A DNA stretch of 55,263 bases from Agaricus subrufescens (GCA_029945375.1 JAQOTE010000032.1:1-55263), one strand, 5' to 3'. Numbered from the stretch's first letter, positions 1-11,330 are shown. Notes: a model not told the origin generated them from the letters alone. Made by a program: numbers and translations.

Positions 1-1780
1 GGTTATCAGCTTCGTGAGCTAGTCCTTCGTGCTCATTATCTGTCTCATCAGCTTGATCCTCATTAACAATGAGATCAGAGAAACCTCATTACCATATAGG
101 GTATCGCACGTGACTTTGGTAAATAACATGGCTCAAAATCTCCGGGAAACCCCCCCTGGTAAATAACCTGTTATTAACTTGTTATTTACCTGTAAAAATG
201 GCAGAGAGCATCAAAGCACCTCCACGGGGATCAGAAGATGGCAAGCTGATTAGTGGCCTTGTGCTGCTTCGCGTGGCCCTTGCAAGAAGGGGAGCTCACG
301 GGTACTTGGTGAGGAAGGGGGAGCGGTTGAGGACGATGGCCACGGAGAGACAGGGCTTGGGCTGCTTTTTGGGGGCCTCTGTTGAAAAGGCCTGGGTGCG
401 CAAGGAGAGGGCGCGCAGCATGCAGCCCAGTCACGTGCTCCCTGTCCTCCAATGCTTGTCCAAGATCTGCAATAAGAAACGTCCCCTGGGACGTGTGTCT
501 TTCCCCTCTTCTCCCATACCACAACACCCACTGACCTTCTGTGCCCAGGCCCCCCCTAGCACATTGAACATACTTGCATCCAACTGTATGTGAACAATCA
601 GCTCTCCGATATACAACAAGGAAGGCGAGAACGCACAGTCACGAAACCATCCTGCCAACTATGCAAAACGACTTGCAGCTGGAAGATGGCGGCGCGGGGC
701 TGGACTAATAGATCCTGTCTGTCTGGGGCGGGAATGGCAAGAGCGGTGGGGGTACCGCCACGGTTGTATGCATGAGCTCAAGAGCGTAGGTGGGAGTAAA
801 AGTGGAAGGGGGTGTAATGAAGAGATAGAGGCGATGCATCTGGAGCCCAACGTGGCGACGAAGTTGGACAGGGAGGTGTGTTTTGAGGCAGATGTCCGAG
901 TACGACAAGGCCCGCGCAGTAAATATAAATGATCTGCACATCCGAGCGATCCGAGCAACATCAAACTTTGAGAGATGAGAAAATGAAAGCAACGGTTTCC
1001 GAGGGCATAGAGGAGAGCGAGAGACGAGGGTTGAGAGATGCTTTTTCCGGGGTGCTGTGGGAGAAGAGGAGACTAGGGGGGAGCGCGCATGTGAGACGCG
1101 TGAGACAGGGTGAGAGGTAGTTGAAGGGGAGGGGGGCAGCGACGAGATGGAGGTAGCGGTGCCAAGGCCGCTGGGCCTGTGGATGTTGTTGTCATCATCT
1201 GTGGAGGTGAACTCGTAGATCCTGGCAACTATATCAATATCTGGGTTCTGTGTTACGCGGGTATCTGGGTGTGAATTTCCTCAGGGAACATGTCCCTGCC
1301 CATGGAGGTCTCAGGTGGAAGAGATGCGTCAATGTGGGCTGTGGCAGGGCAGGTGTTGAGAAAAGGTCCAGTATGTTTATAGGCTAAGAGTCAGGCAGGC
1401 TCCTGAGTTCGGCTTTTAGTTTAGGTTGTGTGAGCGGTGGTTGGCACATCTCACTTGTTGTACAAGCGAAGAGTTCCAGAGGGGCCAGGACATGGGCGGA
1501 AATGACGGCGAAAAGTATGGTTTTTGAAGAGGGCCCAGAGTCCAGACCATCGTATTCCGGTCACAATAGTGGGGGCAACAGCGGGGGCGCACTCCGGTGA
1601 TGGTTGGTATGTGGGAAAGAAAAGAGGTGGATCACCAATTGTCAAATTGCTGGTGTACTGTCATCCCCGCTGCGCCGCCTACTCAACTTATCTGCTAGCC
1701 AGAGTTCACTCAGGAAACAGTGATCACTCAGGCTTTTCAAGACTCTCATCTGTTTACTTCTTGGGCTCCCGGGAATAACA
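1..1780. other. No supported gene (degenerate DNA)
   Basis: Several overlapping short open frames occur on both strands here, but none shows a recognisable domain, a convincing intron pattern or a consistent frame, so I read them as chance frames. The stretch from about 200 to 1150 is purine-rich on the plus strand and contains many GAG/GGA runs, which creates spurious long frames. A near-repeat of the phrase taaataac occurs at about 120-190. I see no tRNA, rRNA or transposon end. Only the 50 bases before position 1829 are plausibly a 5' leader of the next gene. Confidence 0.5.
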
Positions 1781-1828
1781 TCACCTACATCTTGGTTTAC
1801 CAGGGCCTGTCATACTATAATTTCAACA

Positions 1829-2734
1829 ATGCCACGCCGAGCATACCTTATTGATGGCATTCTCTACTACTCGCCAAATAGTGACAGAGATGTCCCGCCT
1901 CCCAGCTATCCCAACATCAATGATATCACCTTATTTAACAACATTGGCGTAGAAGCTTTTGAAGCCCCATGCTGGTGGTCTGAAAGCTTTCCGTGGCCAG
2001 GCTTCATGCCAAGACGGCCCGTTTGCTGGAACGGGGCACTTGTGGAGGATATCGGTTATATGCCTCGCCACCTACTTGTCAATTCTGATGGCACACAACA
2101 CATGCTGCTGTTTCTTTCACAAAATAGATGGTTGGCTGTGGAGAACCTGATTCGAGAGGTGCTAGGTATCTTATCACGCCGCTTCAACATACACTACCTA
2201 GAGCCATACTTGTCTCAAAAGTGGGGCTACACTAATGGCCACCCAACTGAGGCCCAGACATGGCATTATGTACATCAGGGACGGGACTGGTTTGCGATGT
2301 GGATCGCGCTGCTATATTGGATGTTGAAGACCGTGCCGGAGGACCCCAAGTATTTGGAGGGTATTTCTCCTACGGAATGGTACAAGATATTGGTTGGGTG
2401 GGACAAAAGTCGTATCAGTGTGTGGGAGTCTCTTCATTGTGCTCCACTGCTCCAACATTTTTGGGACGCTAATCGTTCGGGAGCCTTTCTACACAACCCC
2501 GATGATCAACCAAACCAACCCTCTGCTTCATGGTTTGACTACTGCGGCATGCCAGTATGGTATCGTTGGGGTTCTTGAGAGATTGCCCAAAGCCAAAGAG
2601 CCAACTTCAAACTAATGGTTCCGCCACCTGAAGTTCTCCAAGTTGCGACCACTATCCTTTCCCCGTTTGTAACCTCCCACAACATAAGCGCCGCAGATGA
2701 ATATGGAGATGTACAAGACTATGGTGCGTAACGT
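1829..2734 (+). pseudogene. 5' part of a basidiomycete-expanded family gene, split by an LTR
   Basis: A 249-residue frame starts with MPRRAYLIDGILYYSPNSDR and ends at a stop at 2576. The protein similarity then resumes in another frame (with PPPEVLQVATTIL at about 2622-2660) and runs to the insertion at 2735, so a frameshift as well as the insertion breaks the gene. From memory this matches the N-terminal half of a large family of uncharacterised proteins found in many copies in Agaricomycete genomes; no biochemical role is known to me. Trp and Tyr are abundant and I see no signal peptide. The 3' half follows at 4141 after the insertion. The start was chosen because the family begins with this Met-Pro-Arg-Arg/Ser-Tyr pattern. 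Confidence 0.6.
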
Positions 2735-4136
2735 TGAAGAGACTAGATCGGTGTGAATATGGAAAATAAAATATAAAAAAATATAAAATCGAATGCGAAT
2801 GCAACCCTTTGAATTACACTGAGTCTCGAGTGCGGTTCGTGGGGAGAATAAATCAGAAAGAAAGTGAAAGTAAGTGTCTCGATTAAGTATTAAATGAAAA
2901 TAGGGGTAGAATAGAAATGTGAAACAAGTCTCGACTGAATAGAAACCTCTTCCAGACCTATGCCGTTTCGATTAGAACCTTCACGACGAGTGGCTAAACC
3001 CGCGACGACTGTCCTCAATAGAATGGGTTAGACACCTATCTAGGAGGGGTAGCGAATCCGCCCTAGTGATGCCTCAACAAACTCGGAGAGCCTTGACCTG
3101 CCTTCACGCTTCAAGACAGACTGCAAGACAAGTCGAGCTAGCACCAAATGCTATCGTGATCCTATTAGACCAGTGAAGATACTCTCTCGAGCAGAACACA
3201 AGACCTTCTGAGTCGAGAAAGAACTTAAGAAATGCTTAGAACACTGCGAAGTTTAACCAAACTTGATTTCACTCACACAGCGCTTGGGCAAAGATTCGAT
3301 TCCAAACCTCGTCCTCGACTGGCGACCTGCCACGAATACACAGTAAAAAACTGAGACAAAATAAGCAAATATGAAACAGATAATAACCAGAGTCCGTATC
3401 CAGCACTGAATGGGTATAGTCTCCTCGACTCATCTTTCTCCACCAATCAACAGTCTCAACTATTCAGTCTCCTCGACCGAACATTGCACTTGCCTAATCT
3501 TCCACTCCTCATTGGCTAACGAGCTTCTAACCCTAGACCCTAGTCTAGAAACTCCCGAGGCGCACCCCCCACTGATAATCCCGTCGATAAGGTGTCCTCG
3601 ATTAGACTACACTTCTATCTCGCCTTTAGTTGCTTCGAGATTATCACTATTACCGCCTGATCCAGAGTCTCGACCGACAACTCCAACAGTCTCGCTTCAG
3701 GTTAATTCAGTCTCAACATGTGTAAGTCGTCTACTTCCTAGCCCTTTCCTTATTAGGCAGGTAGTAGTTATAGATTCGGTTTAGCATAAGGTCCGCTGAA
3801 GGAACCCGCGTTCCGCTAAAATCATGGGAGCAGGAGGTACTCCCATGGCTGACCTGGGTAATCTTAAATTTTCCCGGCGAGTCTCCCTGAACTCGGTCTG
3901 AGAGACTCCCGTTTAAGTATAGAGAGGCGTTGCTCATTTCCCTAACTTGATGCGGTTTTCCTGCTAGGAATCGCGGATGCAATCTCGACCGTCCCCTAGG
4001 TCAACCTCTCTTCACACATGTCCTCGACTGAGCATATCTCTAACTGGGTGACCGATTGTTCATTCTCGAACTTAATACGTACACATAGCCGCATTAAACG
4101 TGAATTTTCACGCGTAAAACGGCTGGGGCCGTAACA
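2735..4136 (-). mobile_element. Solo LTR-like insertion (probably Ty3/gypsy type)
   Basis: On the minus strand this 1402-bp segment begins TGTTACGGCCCCAGCCG and ends in TCTTCA, giving the TG..CA ends of an LTR. It is flanked by the 4-bp direct repeat acgt (2731-2734 and 4137-4140); counting one base differently gives a 5-bp repeat aacgt. No gag or pol coding frame lies inside, only scattered CTCGACT-like motifs. The start, with a GGCCCCAGCC core, resembles LTR starts I know from basidiomycete gypsy elements, but the superfamily call is inference. It is inserted in a family gene whose two halves lie on either side in the same orientation, so the insertion came after that gene was complete. Confidence 0.65.
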
Positions 4137-4140
4137 ACGT

Positions 4141-5878
4141 CTAACCTATATATTCTATAAACAACTAATACTCTATGATAGAATACGATCTTACTCCTGC
4201 AAGCCCGTTACCACCACCACCAACAGACAACAACCAGTCCCCCCCCTTATCACCATCCCAAACCAGTCAACTTGTCTGGAAAAATAGGCGGCTCCACACC
4301 GTGGAGAGGTCAGGCCGAGATGTTTGGGAGCCTTTCATGCTCAAGCACAAGAAAAGGCACCAGAAAATGTTACTCCATGAGACCCCAGCTGCCCGGCAAA
4401 CAAGGCTCAATTGTGAAAGGAAACCACCAGAGGCGAGCGCCGCGGTGTATATGTGGGAATGGAATCTAGATACTCCTCCTCAGTTCACTCGAACTCTTGT
4501 TCCTACAAGAAATCGTCGTGAGGTGCTGGAGGATGCCCGCCCAGGAGAGGCTGTTTATGACTCATTTTGTAATGAGTGGAATATATGCTCAGACTGGTTT
4601 GACGAGTCAAGGGAAGACTCAGATGATGAGGTAGATGAGGAGAACCGAAATGAGACCATCCACGCCTTTACTTCCCAGTCTCCCCAGCCCAATAGCGAAT
4701 TAGCAAAATCTCAGCTCGAAGTATCCAGTGTGTTGACAACATTTTTTGGCTTCCTGCCTCCGCAAGGGTTATGTGCCGAGATTGGGCGTTTGGCAAGTGT
4801 CAGCGACATCAAAACTGTGATTGCCATCACTGGCACCACTGCAATCACCATAAATAGTACTCTTTGGGCGACAGAAATGGGCAAAGCTTTCATAGATTTT
4901 GCGCTATGTTTGTGCAACAAAGACAATCGCGAACCACTGGCAGCTATATGGGATCTGTCATCGTCCTGTAGAGAGCCCCTCAAGTTCTCTCCCCGCTTAC
5001 GCTACGTTAAACAAGTATGGGCCGGTAGGGACATGCTCTACATGTTCGATTTTGGTGAATTGGCCACCATGTCTTGGAATATTGCTGTGTATACTGCCTC
5101 TGCCGCCCTTATGGTCTGTCGCCTACACCCTGAGCTCACAGACGAAGATATTGTCATTCAACTATCACAACTAGGAGTCCCTTTTCACACTTTACAGAAG
5201 AGGCTTAATCTTACTGTGGTGTATGACAAACTACTATGTTCTGCAAGGCCCATGATTTTTTCAGACCACATATTCACTCCCGCTGATTATCACTTCTGGA
5301 AGCAAAGGTGCCAGTCAATATTGACTTCTCAGAGAGGCCGTGCAGCTATCTTACGTGGTGGTTATGTTCGGCGCCTGGCCTTGGCGGAGGGCGTTGGTTT
5401 AAGTGAAGTCCTGAAGGGGCCATCTGGTCTGCACCACAACAAGGCTCTGAATTTCTGTGTATGGGACAAGGATGGTGTTGAGTATGTAGATGACAATCTG
5501 ACAAAGGACGAACTGGATCTCTTGTGTGGAGTATATCAAAACTTTACAGGTAAGTTCCCTTTGATCGGGATAAAATGCAGTGTAATGATCTACTTCTTAG
5601 GTGTTGGCACCAACATCAAGCTGAATTCATGGTACCCTCTCGTCTCTACATTTGAGGGCAGTGGTGATGATCAGGGCCGCTGGCATCCTCGGCTAGAACA
5701 ATGCTATCAACAGCGCCAGTCATGTATTCTTGAGGGGCTTGACAAGCCAAATTCAAATGTCCTGCTTTCTGCCACCCGTTGGCGTGATCGAACACGAGGT
5801 CTTGCAGAAGTTAGGCGGGCCACAGCCTCTGTGGAAAAATGGTCACTGGCATTTCTTAATACATATAATAGTGCATGA
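4141..5878 (+). pseudogene. 3' part of the LTR-split basidiomycete family gene
   Basis: A 567-residue frame (Met at 4175) continues the gene begun at 1829. It has a Pro/Ser-rich linker (residues 1-40), a block with RQTRLNCERKPPEASAAVYM, an acidic stretch near residue 150 and a C-terminal block with GYVRRLALAEGVGLSEVLKG and DDNLTKDELDLLCGVY. These blocks occur in the same order in a multi-copy Agaricomycete family of unknown function. An intron of 51 nt (5550-5600, GTAAGT..TTCTTAG) is divisible by three and free of stops, so the frame reads through it. It may still be transcribed from within the LTR, but the N-terminal half is separated, so I call it a pseudogene. No catalytic motif was recognised. 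Confidence 0.6.
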
Positions 5879-5879
5879 T

Positions 5880-6327
5880 ACTCATCAGTAACCGTTGTCA
5901 TACGCTCATGTCACCGTTGTCGTACGCTCATGTCACGCTTGTTGTACACTCATGTCACGCTTGTCGTACGCTCATTGACTCTCATTTTCTTTGAAGCCTA
6001 GAACTTTTTATTCAGTCAGTATTTCAGTCAAGACCAAAATAAGTATTAAAACTTGTAATTTCATCTTGATCTGATATATAATATCTTGGTGTCAATTTCG
6101 AGTCGACCGAAAACTGATATATCCCCCAATTTGAAAACATTACCTAAGAAATGCTTTTTAGTAAGGCTTAATCAATTGTTTTAATAGACCGCCGAAAATC
6201 TCGGTGATTTCGGTCAGGTTTTAAAAGCGGCTCATTTATTGTCTTTGGGTTGTTGTTTCGGCTGAGCACCAAAAATTCCTAATCAAACAAAATTTTCGGC
6301 TCAACCGAAATTGTCAACTTTACGGTG
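5880..6327 (+). repeat. Small dispersed repeat element, copy 1
   Basis: This AT-rich segment shares its organisation with 20226-20650 (inverted) and 38088-38525. All have a region of TACRCTCA-type motifs at one end, an internal ctcggtgatttcggtca, and a terminal hairpin (ttttcggctcaaccgaaa in this copy) followed by ttgtcaactttacggtgtga. Similarity stops sharply after gtgaa in both lineages, which suggests a defined end. There is no coding capacity. It may be a non-autonomous DNA element of about 430-450 bp, class unknown. Confidence 0.5.
5892..5978. repeat. 22-bp tandem repeat, about 4 units
   Basis: Four consecutive units of the form cgttgtcgtacgctcatgtca occur with a few substitutions between them. 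They sit immediately downstream of the stop codon of the family gene and at one end of the small repeat element described for 5880-6327. Confidence 0.75.
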
Positions 6328-7400
6328 TGAATATCCTGAGTATGGACGGGCGGAGTTTCAAATGAAATAAGATTTAGAAAAAATTCTGTGTTTCCAGACG
6401 CTGCGGGAAGTCGTCCAGTTACGCATATGTCAGATCCGCTCCACATAGCGCTAGCACAATTTTTAGCTACGAAGAACTTGAGAAAATGCTAAGATTAGTA
6501 AAGATGGGTAAAGGTAAATTATTTCGACTTCCAGTAAAATCATCTGTTAATAAATTTGTAGAGCACAGCGCATCAAGTTGGTATATAGGTGACAAATTTG
6601 TAGAGCATCACACATCAAGTTGGTATATACGTATACTAGACTCTCAAACTATGGCTCCGCATCCAACTGAATATTGGTGAAGGCCGCTTCATGAAACGTC
6701 TAAGTACGTCTCATGAGGGTCCTGAAAAGTCGCATGGCACTAAAAGTTTTCCAGCCCAGGATCGGCTCAGGAATTATTATGGTGTTTGGGGAACTAGATT
6801 GAATAGGTCTCAATATGTTGTCAAGGTCGAGCACGAATCACATTCGCTGATCGTGGACATGGCCTCTCCTTTCCTCCTCTTAATCCCCTCGCACAGCTAG
6901 AACGAGGAAGCCTGTCCAACAGTGACGGCTTGGGCTTGGGCTTAATTTGGGCTTCCAGCCTTTACCGGTAGTGAAGCCCGATGGGCCTGGATATGGCTGT
7001 GCGCCCGCGTATTGCGATTGGCCTGGATATTGTTGCGCACCTGAGTATTGCGGTGCGCCCTAATATTGCAATGGACCTGGATACTGTTGCGCTTCTGAGA
7101 ATTGCAGCGCGGCTGGGCATTGGGATGGGCCTGGGTGTGAGTTCCCATGTGGGATAATTCTGTCTCCTAGCTCGTCTAGTCCTCTGTAGCGACATTCACT
7201 ACAAAAAAACCATTAGTATCCATTGTCGCGTTATGGCACTAGGGGCTTCGCGAATACGTTGGCTCAGTATCATTCAATATCTTAGGTGAGAACTGGTTGG
7301 CGCACCATATAAAGTTCGGCACTCTTCTTTCAATTTCATCATATTGGTTTTACTGGTCAGCTCTATACACTTAGCAGACTACCTCCACCAGGATGATGCA
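6328..7400. repeat. Intergenic stretch with a 42-bp duplication and a GC-rich minisatellite
   Basis: No gene is supported here. A 42-bp unit beginning aaatttgtagagca is present twice in tandem at 6552-6593 and 6594-6637. From about 6970 to 7140 a degenerate minisatellite repeats phrases such as cctggatattgttgcgcacc and gcgtattgcgattggcctgg; the long frames on both strands here are products of that repeat. At 7197 the sequence cactacaaaaaaacc resembles a CACTA-type transposon end, but no partner end was found. A TATA-like atataaag lies near 7308. Confidence 0.55.
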
Positions 7401-7448
7401 CGCCCTCTTGTCGGCTCCAGGAAACCCTGTCTTATTGGTTCTCACGGT

Positions 7449-7949
7449 CTACAAACTATTGTAAGATTTGTGTTGGCGTCGAAAATATAGACATAAACCC
7501 ACCTGAGTGATCGCAAGGAGAGAAAGGGCAGCGTCCGCAGCCAAACAGACACCTGGTATAGAAACAAGAAAGTTGGCAGACTGGACCAGCATCAGACCTT
7601 GCTGTGTCAATACCGTCATTGCCGCAACTAACAAAACTAAGATCATTTTTGGAGGAAGATTCAACATATACTCACTCTTCTTCCCCATGGTTCTCGAGAT
7701 GAGTGATAGAACATGGCAGCGGTGAGACCGTGATTATTATATACCCTTCTTCGAGCGCTTAAGTAGCCTTGAGCCCGTGCGCTGATCGAAAATTGAAAAA
7801 ACGAGACAGAGGGCGATGGGGGTGTGCCATGCCACCAGTACTGGAGATGGCGTGTAAACCTTGCAAGGTAAGAAATCTCTCTTTATAGTCATGAACAAAC
7901 GAAACTCACCTGACCGTCGGACAGAATTAGGCCCCAAATGCCAGTTCAT
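7449..7949 (-). pseudogene. Possible membrane-protein fragment
   Basis: On the minus strand a 79-residue frame (7688-7449) has two hydrophobic stretches, around MILVLLVAAMTVL and CLAADAALSLLAITQVGLCL, ending in a basic tail FRRQHK. A neighbouring frame (7949-7737) has one more hydrophobic stretch. Together they could be two exons of a multi-pass membrane protein, with an intron between, but I cannot assign a family. It lies directly upstream of, and opposite to, the SET2 relic. The alternative is a chance hydrophobic frame. Confidence 0.3.
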
Positions 7950-8216
7950 TACCCTTGCTCATCATAATTCCATCCTACTCTATTGGATTACGGTGTATTT
8001 TGAGGATGGCATGTTTCGAGTGGAAACCGGATTTGCTGTCGTCTTGTGCACTGCAAAGATATAGCTTCGTGAAAGTGACAGAAGACCTGCTGAGAGACAT
8101 GCGTCTGTATACAAGATGTCCGCCGTTGAACAAAAATTCTGAAGCCACAGAAACAGCCGAGCACGGGGGTCCTGAATCAGAGCACGCGAGATTGTGACGT
8201 CACGCTCTCGAGTTGA

Positions 8217-9290
8217 CCCTCGACTTATCCTCTGTTCTCATGGCCTCAGGATCCTCAAACAGCGGCGATCGCGATTCCATCCTTGTGCAATCACATTACC
8301 CGTAAATTGCTTCTGGACTTTGCTTCACCCAGCTTCCAACGCAAAGAATACGCTAATATCAAAATCGTGCTTACAGAGAAGAAGGGGTATGGGTTTCGAG
8401 CTGAGGAGGATCTACCAAAGTATGTGTTGCGTTACTCCCGCCTTACGCCCTTCTGACACGTCTCAGGGATACATTCATTTACGAGTACATCAGCGACGTT
8501 GTCAACCCAATTTCGTTCAAGAAGCGCATGCGCAAGTATGGTCAAGAGGGAATACGGCATTTCTACTTTATGATGCTTCAAAAGGACAAAGTCAGTACGC
8601 TTTCCGTATATACATTAATGGCTTCTCATTGAATGACCAAAGTTCATCGATGCGACTAGGAATGGCGGAATCGGTCGATTCGCGAACCATAGCTGTAATC
8701 CCAACTGTTACGTGGCTAAACGGACAGTTGATGACAAAGTGCGTATAAGGATATTTTCTAAACGGCTGATCGAGAAGCATGAAGAGTTGACATTCAATAT
8801 AATGTGGATTGATATAAGTGAGTCGTCGAATTATCCTGTTAATCCCCTTTCCGATTTATTTATTTTCCATCGGTACAGTCACCAAGCACAAACATGCTTT
8901 TGTTGGGGAGCCCAATTGTGTCGGATCTATCGGCGGTAAAACGCAGACAGACTTCGCAGTGATGGATGACCTTTGTCTTGATGGTAAGCCTTGTAATCGT
9001 TGTGAATACTTTCGCAATAAGTTTAAGGAATTTGTAGCTCTTGGTAGACGAGCTTAATGAGCTTGTGGGCACGAAGAAAAAGAGAGGCAAGAGGATTGAC
9101 GATCCAGATTTCCTGGTAATTATCACTCTTGCTACGTCCGCGCTTTGCTAACTTTACCTGCAGCCGATGTTGAAGCCAGTCGCAGAAAAAGACATTCCTA
9201 AAGTTGTGCAAGCCATTCTCCAAACGACAACTCGAAAGATGCTGTCTAAGATGATTCCAACTCGTATAAGAGCAAGTTGCCTATAGCCAA
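8217..9290 (+). pseudogene. SET2: SET2-type histone H3K36 methyltransferase relic, copy 1
   Basis: SET2 methylates histone H3 lysine 36 during transcription elongation. Visible parts in order: the end of the pre-SET region, ending RAEEDLPK; an intron at 8420-8466; the SET core with DTFIYEYISDVVNPISFKKR; a second intron before [13 protein letters not shown]; the [12 protein letters not shown] motif that binds cofactor; and a post-SET stretch reading as [21 protein letters not shown] 1-base loss disrupts the NYNVD region, an extra base disrupts the post-SET Cys cluster, and the catalytic-domain frame cannot be read continuously. Similarity continues to about 9280 (KDIPKVVQAILQTTTRK) and stops before the C-terminal domains. 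A partial second copy is at 48549, and that copy lacks the first exon. Confidence 0.75.
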
Positions 9291-10299
9291 CTGGATGGTC
9301 CGGGCTCAACCGGGTCACTGTACATTACAGGAGGCCAGGCCACTCTGGGGCAACTGGTGCCACTCACCACTAGCCAACGCCAGAACCGGGCCACCCTCCG
9401 CCTGTCCTGTACCACTTCCTTCCCGTCCCCCGCCCTCTTCCTGCCCGCCCTCTCGTTCCTCCACCACCCTCTCCAAGTTCATGCCCACCTACGACGACTC
9501 TGCCCAGGACTCCCTCCCCCCGTCCCACTGCACCAAAGCATCTGTCCCCCCTGGCTTTGACCAGTGTGGTTCCATGGTCCCCTACTGGGTCGCTTACAAA
9601 CGGGACTGCCTGTCGTCCAATCTCATGGCCTCTGGCCCCCCGAGAGGCAGCGACCACGATTCCATCCTCGTGCCTCCCAAATTTCCCTACAACAGGGAAT
9701 CCGTTCTCCCAGCCTCTGGCGACTCGGTAATCTCCTTCCGCTCTGACTCCAAGTACTCCTCTGGCATGCAGGGCACCCAGCGAAGCCTTGTCGCATACCC
9801 TTATGACCCTGTACTCAATGAGCTTGATGCTCCAGACGAGGAAGACTTTCTTCACGATCCCTCACGAAAAGGCGGCCTGGGAAGCCGAAATTCCACATTT
9901 CCGTGGAGAGGCATTCTGAATGTCTCTGTCCTCCTTGGCCTCATCCTTGCCCTTCTCGCCCCCTCTGTGTCCTACCCGGTCTTGCGAATTTTCTGTGAAC
10001 GAGGAACGATTCTATCGTTGGTAATATACGCGCCAACAACACAGGTAAATCATACATCGCCTCCCGCAATCCCTTCTCAATGTTTGTTTACAGGACAATT
10101 GCCTGCCCTATTCCGGCTCCTGGGCCCTATCAATCGTGACACTCCCAAAGAAGCACAGTCTCATATTGGTTTCGGCGGTAAAGAATACGAGCTCGTCTTC
10201 TCCGACGAGTTCAACCAGGACGGCAGGTCGTTCTGTCCCAGCGACGGCCCCTTCTGGTAAGCTACTGAGCTCTGGTACGGCCAAAGAGGGGATTCAGAG
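8437..10299 (+). repeat. Direct repeat flanking the palindrome, copy 1 (SET2-SKN1 block)
   Basis: This block is repeated in the same orientation at 48533-50277 with high identity; the right copy is shorter mainly because about 110 bases (left 9475-9590) are missing. The left end of the shared block lies inside a SET2 intron and the right end lies inside the SKN1 coding sequence. The palindrome begins at the next base, with a 1-base overlap at 10299. Confidence 0.85.
9300..10299 (+). pseudogene. KRE6/SKN1-type beta-glucan synthesis protein, 5' fragment (copy 1)
   Basis: KRE6/SKN1 proteins are type II membrane proteins of the secretory pathway with a glycosyl hydrolase family 16-like lumenal domain, needed for beta-1,6-glucan. 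Visible parts: a Ser/Pro-rich cytosolic N-terminus (GDSVISFRSDSKYSSGMQGT, then AYPYDPVLNELDAPDEEDFL), a membrane segment in ILNVSVLLGLILALLAPSV, and the start of the lumenal domain, KEYELVFSDEFNQDGRSF. A stop follows GPFW at 10258, and the frame beyond reads GDSE before the gene is cut at 10299, where the inverted-repeat arm starts. The GH16 catalytic part is absent. The continuation of the same gene is present only in the right copy. Confidence 0.75.
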
Positions 10300-10480
10300 C
10301 GGGCCTGGATGAACTTTATGTGATACTGGCCCTTGGAGGCCGGGAAACGTCGGAAACGTCGGAGGGATTTAGCGATGCGGGGAGCAAAGAAAAAGAGGGG
10401 TGGGAGACGGCTGGCGGGGCCTGCGGTGGCCTTTGAGGGGTTGCTACATATTGAAGCGCGGGCCTGCCTGAGTTTTATGT
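10300..10480. repeat. GC-rich degenerate repeat at the arm's outer edge
   Basis: The phrases actttatgtgatactggccc at 10315 and gttttatgtgatagccgggg at 10471 are diverged copies of one unit, each near gcgggcctg. The same units occur in the right arm and extend beyond it to 48540, so the arm boundary falls inside this repeat. Confidence 0.6.
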
Positions 10481-11330
10481 GATAGCCGGGGGAGCACTGG
10501 AGGGGTTTGACAACGCATGTCTGATCCAGAACAGCATAAATATCCAAGCCGCAGCGATGACACATGGCGCGAGGATGAGGAAGGGTTGTACTTTCTGCCA
10601 AAGAGATCCAACTCCGTCACAAGCCTAGATGGAACAGTCAGTCAAATTTGAGTAGGTGGGAAACGAAAAGGATTTACCGCCAAGTTCCCTTTATCCTGAC
10701 AGACTCCGGTCATAGTGAACTTGAAGGGCTGCAAACACCATCATAGCCATATGGAATGCTAGAGAATATTGAGCGCCCTTCCGAAAACTTTTTAATCCCA
10801 TCGAGCGCTCACCTAGGATCCCGACCAATTGGATAACATTCCGTAGACGAAGTGCATCGAATGCCATGAGTAGTTCAAATATCCTTTGGAATCGAGGCAA
10901 TTAATCGGGAGAACCGGAGGAAAACAAGGGCAGCCTACTCTGCGAGCGCGAAAAGTGCCAAATAACAGGATAACGTCTGATATTTAAACATGCAATTAGA
11001 AATGCTTGGAGGTGCGGGGATGCGAATACGTACCCGATATCTGCTATCACTGAAATCTACCTCTCCTCGTACCTACGGCGCGTTTAATTTGTTGCTCTTC
11101 ACTAACGAGCAACGCAAGCATACCTTCCCGAAGGTGATAGCAACCATGACCAACACAACGATCGCTTCTGCGGGCGGAAGATAGATTGGTAAATGAGCAA
11201 CGGTAATGTTGGCATTACGCACAAATCAAAGCTGTGGAACGCGTCTATGTGAGTCAATCAGACACTTAAGACATGATAGGACACACTTGTCAGTATGAAA
11301 GCGTGCTGCGCCCTTGTCGCAAGCAATGGT
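10480..11330 (-). pseudogene. Multi-pass membrane protein relic (basidiomycete family of unknown function)
   Basis: Reading the minus strand from about 11330 there are pieces resembling AFHSFDLCV, then VVLVMVAITFGK before an intron, then ALRLRNVIQLVGIL, then AFHMAMMVFAALQVH, then after another intron LWQKVQPFLILAPCVIAAAW. From memory these blocks occur in this order in a seven-helix-like membrane protein family of Agaricomycetes with no known function. About 50 bases are inserted between the third and fourth blocks (ERSMGLKSFRKGAQYS) and stops interrupt the frame. The C-terminal third is missing and is replaced by the degenerate repeat at the arm's edge. The mirror copy is at 47322-48195. Confidence 0.55.

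Noticed and set aside
198..1120. Several overlapping frames at the left end
   Set aside because: No frame is supported over its competitors; purine bias explains the lack of stops.
3410..3784. 124-residue frame inside the LTR-like insertion
   Set aside because: It has Ser/Leu-rich composition from CTCGACT-type repeats and no domain; LTRs do not normally code.
5880..6327. Helitron end for the small repeat
   Set aside because: Read inversely it starts with TC, but it is preceded by T and not A in both lineages, and no CTRR end was located.
6942..7195. Gln/Asn/His-rich proteins on the minus strand
   Set aside because: The frames result from the GC-rich minisatellite; there is no start context or conserved pattern.
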